Below, one piece after another: positions 62,235-64,000 of a stretch of DNA of 64,000 nt (positions are counted from its first letter, which is position 1; each line of letters starts with the position of its first letter). The notes beneath the pieces are model-generated. The model did not search any database. It saw only the letters and a program-made list of their open reading frames with translations, and was not told the origin of the DNA. Position numbers and translations under genes: made by a program. This DNA is from Paragemmobacter straminiformis (GTDB lineage Bacteria > Pseudomonadota > Alphaproteobacteria > Rhodobacterales > Rhodobacteraceae): contig NZ_JACLQD010000001.1 of assembly GCF_014243445.1 (NCBI RefSeq), positions 868,001-932,000 of the forward strand. The letters run 5' to 3'.

Positions 62235-62996
62235 ATGATCTTCCCGGACGAGGCGCTCTCCGACGACAAATTCCTGATGGGCCGCCTGCGCCTGTTGCAG
62301 CCGCGTCAGGGCTACCGCGCCGCGACCGACCCCGTGCTTCTTGCCGCAGCCTGCCCCGCCACCGCCGGCCAATCGGTGCTCGACCTCGGTTGCGGGGCGG
62401 GGGCTGCCGCGCTTTGCCTTGCCGCCCGCGTGCCGGACCTGTCGCTTGCGGGTCTGGAACTGCAACCCGGATATGCCGACCTCGCCCGCCGCAACGCGGC
62501 CCGCAACTGCGTGGCGATGCAGGTGGAATGCGGCGATATCGCAGCGATCCCGCGCGCCTTGCGCCGTGGCTTCGACCATGTCATCGCCAACCCGCCCTAT
62601 TACCACGCGGCAGGCTCTCCCTCGCCCGTCGCCGTCCGCGACACCGCCCTGCGCACCAATACCCCCATTGCCGAATGGGTCGCCGCCGCCGCCACGCGGC
62701 TGAACCCCGGCGGCTGGCTGACGATGATCTTCTCGACCCCCAACCTGCCCGAAGCCCTTGCCGCCCTGCCGCCCAAGCTTGGCTCGCCGCTCGTCCTCCC
62801 CCTCGCCCCCCGCGACGGGCGCGAGGCGCCGCGCCTCATCCTGCGCGCCCGCAAGGGCGGACGTGCCGCCTTCCGCCTGCTGCCGCCCTTCGTGCTGCAC
62901 CAAGGCCCCGCCCATGATGGCGACCGCGAGAATTATACCCCCGCCGCAAACGCCGTCCTGCGCGATGGCGCCGACCTGTCGGCTGCGTTCCGCTGA
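62235..62996 (+). CDS. Methyltransferase of the tRNA1(Val) N6-adenine (TrmN6/YfiC-like) family
   Basis: A 253-aa AdoMet enzyme. Motif I is VLDLGCGAGAAALCLAARVP; the catalytic NPPY is in VIANPPYYHAAG near residue 120, the N6-adenine/amine methylase signature. Likely modifies tRNA adenine-37 or a similar substrate. Ends close to a DUF465 gene. Confidence 0.88.
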   Translation: MIFPDEALSDDKFLMGRLRLLQPRQGYRAATDPVLLAAACPATAGQSVLDLGCGAGAAALCLAARVPDLSLAGLELQPGYADLARRNAARNCVAMQVECGDIAAIPRALRRGFDHVIANPPYYHAAGSPSPVAVRDTALRTNTPIAEWVAAAATRLNPGGWLTMIFSTPNLPEALAALPPKLGSPLVLPLAPRDGREAPRLILRARKGGRAAFRLLPPFVLHQGPAHDGDRENYTPAANAVLRDGADLSAAFR

Positions 62997-63095
62997 TCCG
63001 CTTCAAACTGTCCGAAAGTCTGTAAGACAATTTCGTGACACGACTCATCTTCTGTGTTGCACTGGTCCCATCTGGAACCAAACAGGAGGATGGAC

Positions 63096-63260
63096 ATGAC
63101 GATTGCTTCGCATCTGCAGGAACTGCGTCGGAAGCATGAGACCCTCTCGGATCTGGTCGAACGCGAGCAGCGAAGCCCCGGCTCGGATGCCATGCGGATT
63201 GCCGAGCTTAAGAAGCAAAAGCTCAAGCTCAAGGAAGAAATGAACCGCCTTCAAGGCTAA
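63096..63260 (+). CDS. DUF465 (YdcH-like) protein, 54 aa
   Basis: A small coiled-coil protein (MTIASHLQELRRKHETLSDL, then MRIAELKKQKLKLKEEMNRL) of the YdcH/DUF465 family. An AGGAGG site lies 6 nt before the ATG at 63096; the ATG at 63090 is too close to that site. Confidence 0.88.
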   Translation: MTIASHLQELRRKHETLSDLVEREQRSPGSDAMRIAELKKQKLKLKEEMNRLQG

Positions 63261-63268
63261 TCGGGCTT

Positions 63269-64000
63269 CTAGCCCGCGGCGCTGGCCCCGGATCTAGCGA
63301 CAGCACTCGCTCTGGCTGCCAGCGCCGCCCCTCCGGTTATCAGGACGGCCGCCGCAAGGATGGTCCATGACGGGCTGGTGACGCCTGCCCCGATCAGCGC
63401 GAGAGTAGACAACAGCGGCGCCGCATACGAGGCGACACCCAAAAGCTGTATGTCCCCCTTCTTCATCCCGATATCCCATGTAAAGAACGCGGCCCCCACC
63501 GGCCCGATCCCCAGCGCAAGCACCGCAAGCCAGCCGCCCGTGCCTTGGGGCCAAAGCGTGTCCTCCACGGCAAGATGCACCGCCAGCGACAGGATCGCCG
63601 TGCCGATGCAATAGACCGTCACGCTTTCGGTCGGCACATCGCCCAGCCGCCGCGACAGCGTGGAATATCCCGCCCAAGTCAGCGCACACAGGAAACCGAG
63701 CGCCAGCCCCGCGCCCGTCGCCGCCCCGCCCGCATCGCGCCCCAGCACGATCAGCGCCGCCCCGGCAAAGGCAACCAAAGCGCCCAGAACCGCCAGCGGC
63801 CGCAAACGCTCGCCCGGCAGAAATCCCGCAAAGATCACGATGAACAGCGGCCAAAGATAGGCCATCAGCCCCGTCTCGGCCGCAGGCGCAATGCGGAACG
63901 CGGTGAAGTAAAGCGCATGATAGCCGAACAGCCCGACGATCCCGAAGGCATAGACCCGCCACGAAATCCCCCGCAGCCGCCCGATTCCGTTCCGCAAGGT
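63269..64000 (-). CDS. EamA/DMT-family transporter, N-terminus outside window
   Basis: At least 242 residues with about eight helices; the open frame continues past the window end, where the first one or two helices of the usual ten should lie. Segments such as LWPLFIVIFAGFLPGERLRP and GFLCALTWAGYSTLSRRLGD mark the end of the first and start of the second EamA repeat. Probably exports metabolites; substrate unknown. Convergent with the DUF465 gene, 8 nt apart. Confidence 0.85.
   Translation of the reverse strand, partial: TLRNGIGRLRGISWRVYAFGIVGLFGYHALYFTAFRIAPAAETGLMAYLWPLFIVIFAGFLPGERLRPLAVLGALVAFAGAALIVLGRDAGGAATGAGLALGFLCALTWAGYSTLSRRLGDVPTESVTVYCIGTAILSLAVHLAVEDTLWPQGTGGWLAVLALGIGPVGAAFFTWDIGMKKGDIQLLGVASYAAPLLSTLALIGAGVTSPSWTILAAAVLITGGAALAARASAVARSGASAAG

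Noticed and set aside
1-64000. CRISPR arrays, tRNA or rRNA genes
   Set aside because: No regularly spaced direct repeats and no tRNA cloverleaf or rRNA segment recognised on reading; only the SRP RNA was found.

Overview
The window is about 64 kb of GC-rich DNA from an alphaproteobacterium, most likely a member of the Rhodobacterales (Rhodobacter/Paracoccus relatives). The signs are a membrane-anchored cytochrome c-552 beginning MFDTMT, the short aa3 oxidase subunit IV, a TrcR/DUF1013 regulator, COQ9, ETF-ubiquinone oxidoreductase, Sua5 and a short (about 100 nt) bacterial SRP RNA. Gene density is high and most of the window is ordinary core chromosome.

Layout. 0-4.3 kb (minus): YejABEF-type peptide ABC transporter. 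4.4-13.9 kb: cytochrome c-552, prephenate dehydratase, SRPBCC protein, NudC, a 5'-nucleotidase family enzyme, a HAD hydrolase, the SRP RNA gene ffs, two unknown proteins and a large MscS-type channel. 14-19.7 kb: two exported proteins, aquaporin Z, a CPBP protease and AraC and LuxR-type regulators. Four copies of a 21-bp motif lie between the genes of this stretch. 19.9-24.7 kb: a polyamine-type ABC transporter operon ending in an SDR dehydrogenase, divergent from the LuxR-type regulator.

24.7-32 kb is a decayed Mu-like (transposable) prophage lying inverted in the window. A CI/LexA-like repressor and a Ner-like gene face each other across an operator region near 30.6 kb. The early operon then runs leftwards on the minus strand: small proteins, a ParB-DUF3164 chimera, a DUF550 nucleotide pyrophosphohydrolase, GemA, an MT-A70 methylase, an HTH protein and a truncated endolysin. 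No transposase A, transposase B, head or tail gene remains. The far end is a 5'-truncated D12 adenine methylase joined head-on to the broken endolysin. A lone plus-strand zinc-ribbon gene sits inside the leftward operon.

32.3-64 kb: mntH behind a Fur/Mur-like palindrome, a phosphatase, the dnaX-ybaB-recR operon, trcR, RNase T2, a quinone oxidoreductase, coq9, rpsU, a chemoreceptor, an lrp/ald pair, mscL, a mobA-mobB operon, azlCD, a lipoprotein, aa3 oxidase subunit IV, a metallo-hydrolase/acyl-CoA dehydrogenase operon, sua5, greA, ETF-QO, a TPR protein-ispE pair, a polyprenyl diphosphate synthase, a small methyltransferase pair and an EamA exporter cut by the window end.

The most interesting non-coding signal is a 100-bp structured element present twice (38.64 kb plus, 60.89 kb minus). 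Each copy lies about 41-56 nt after a stop codon, in the same orientation relative to the gene before it. The copies differ at five positions, all inside predicted helices, and three of these co-vary so that two mutually exclusive helices are both preserved. Other signals are a four-hairpin array after recR, the repeated 21-bp motif at 13.9-18.9 kb, and inverted 10-bp repeats at the prophage end near the repressor.
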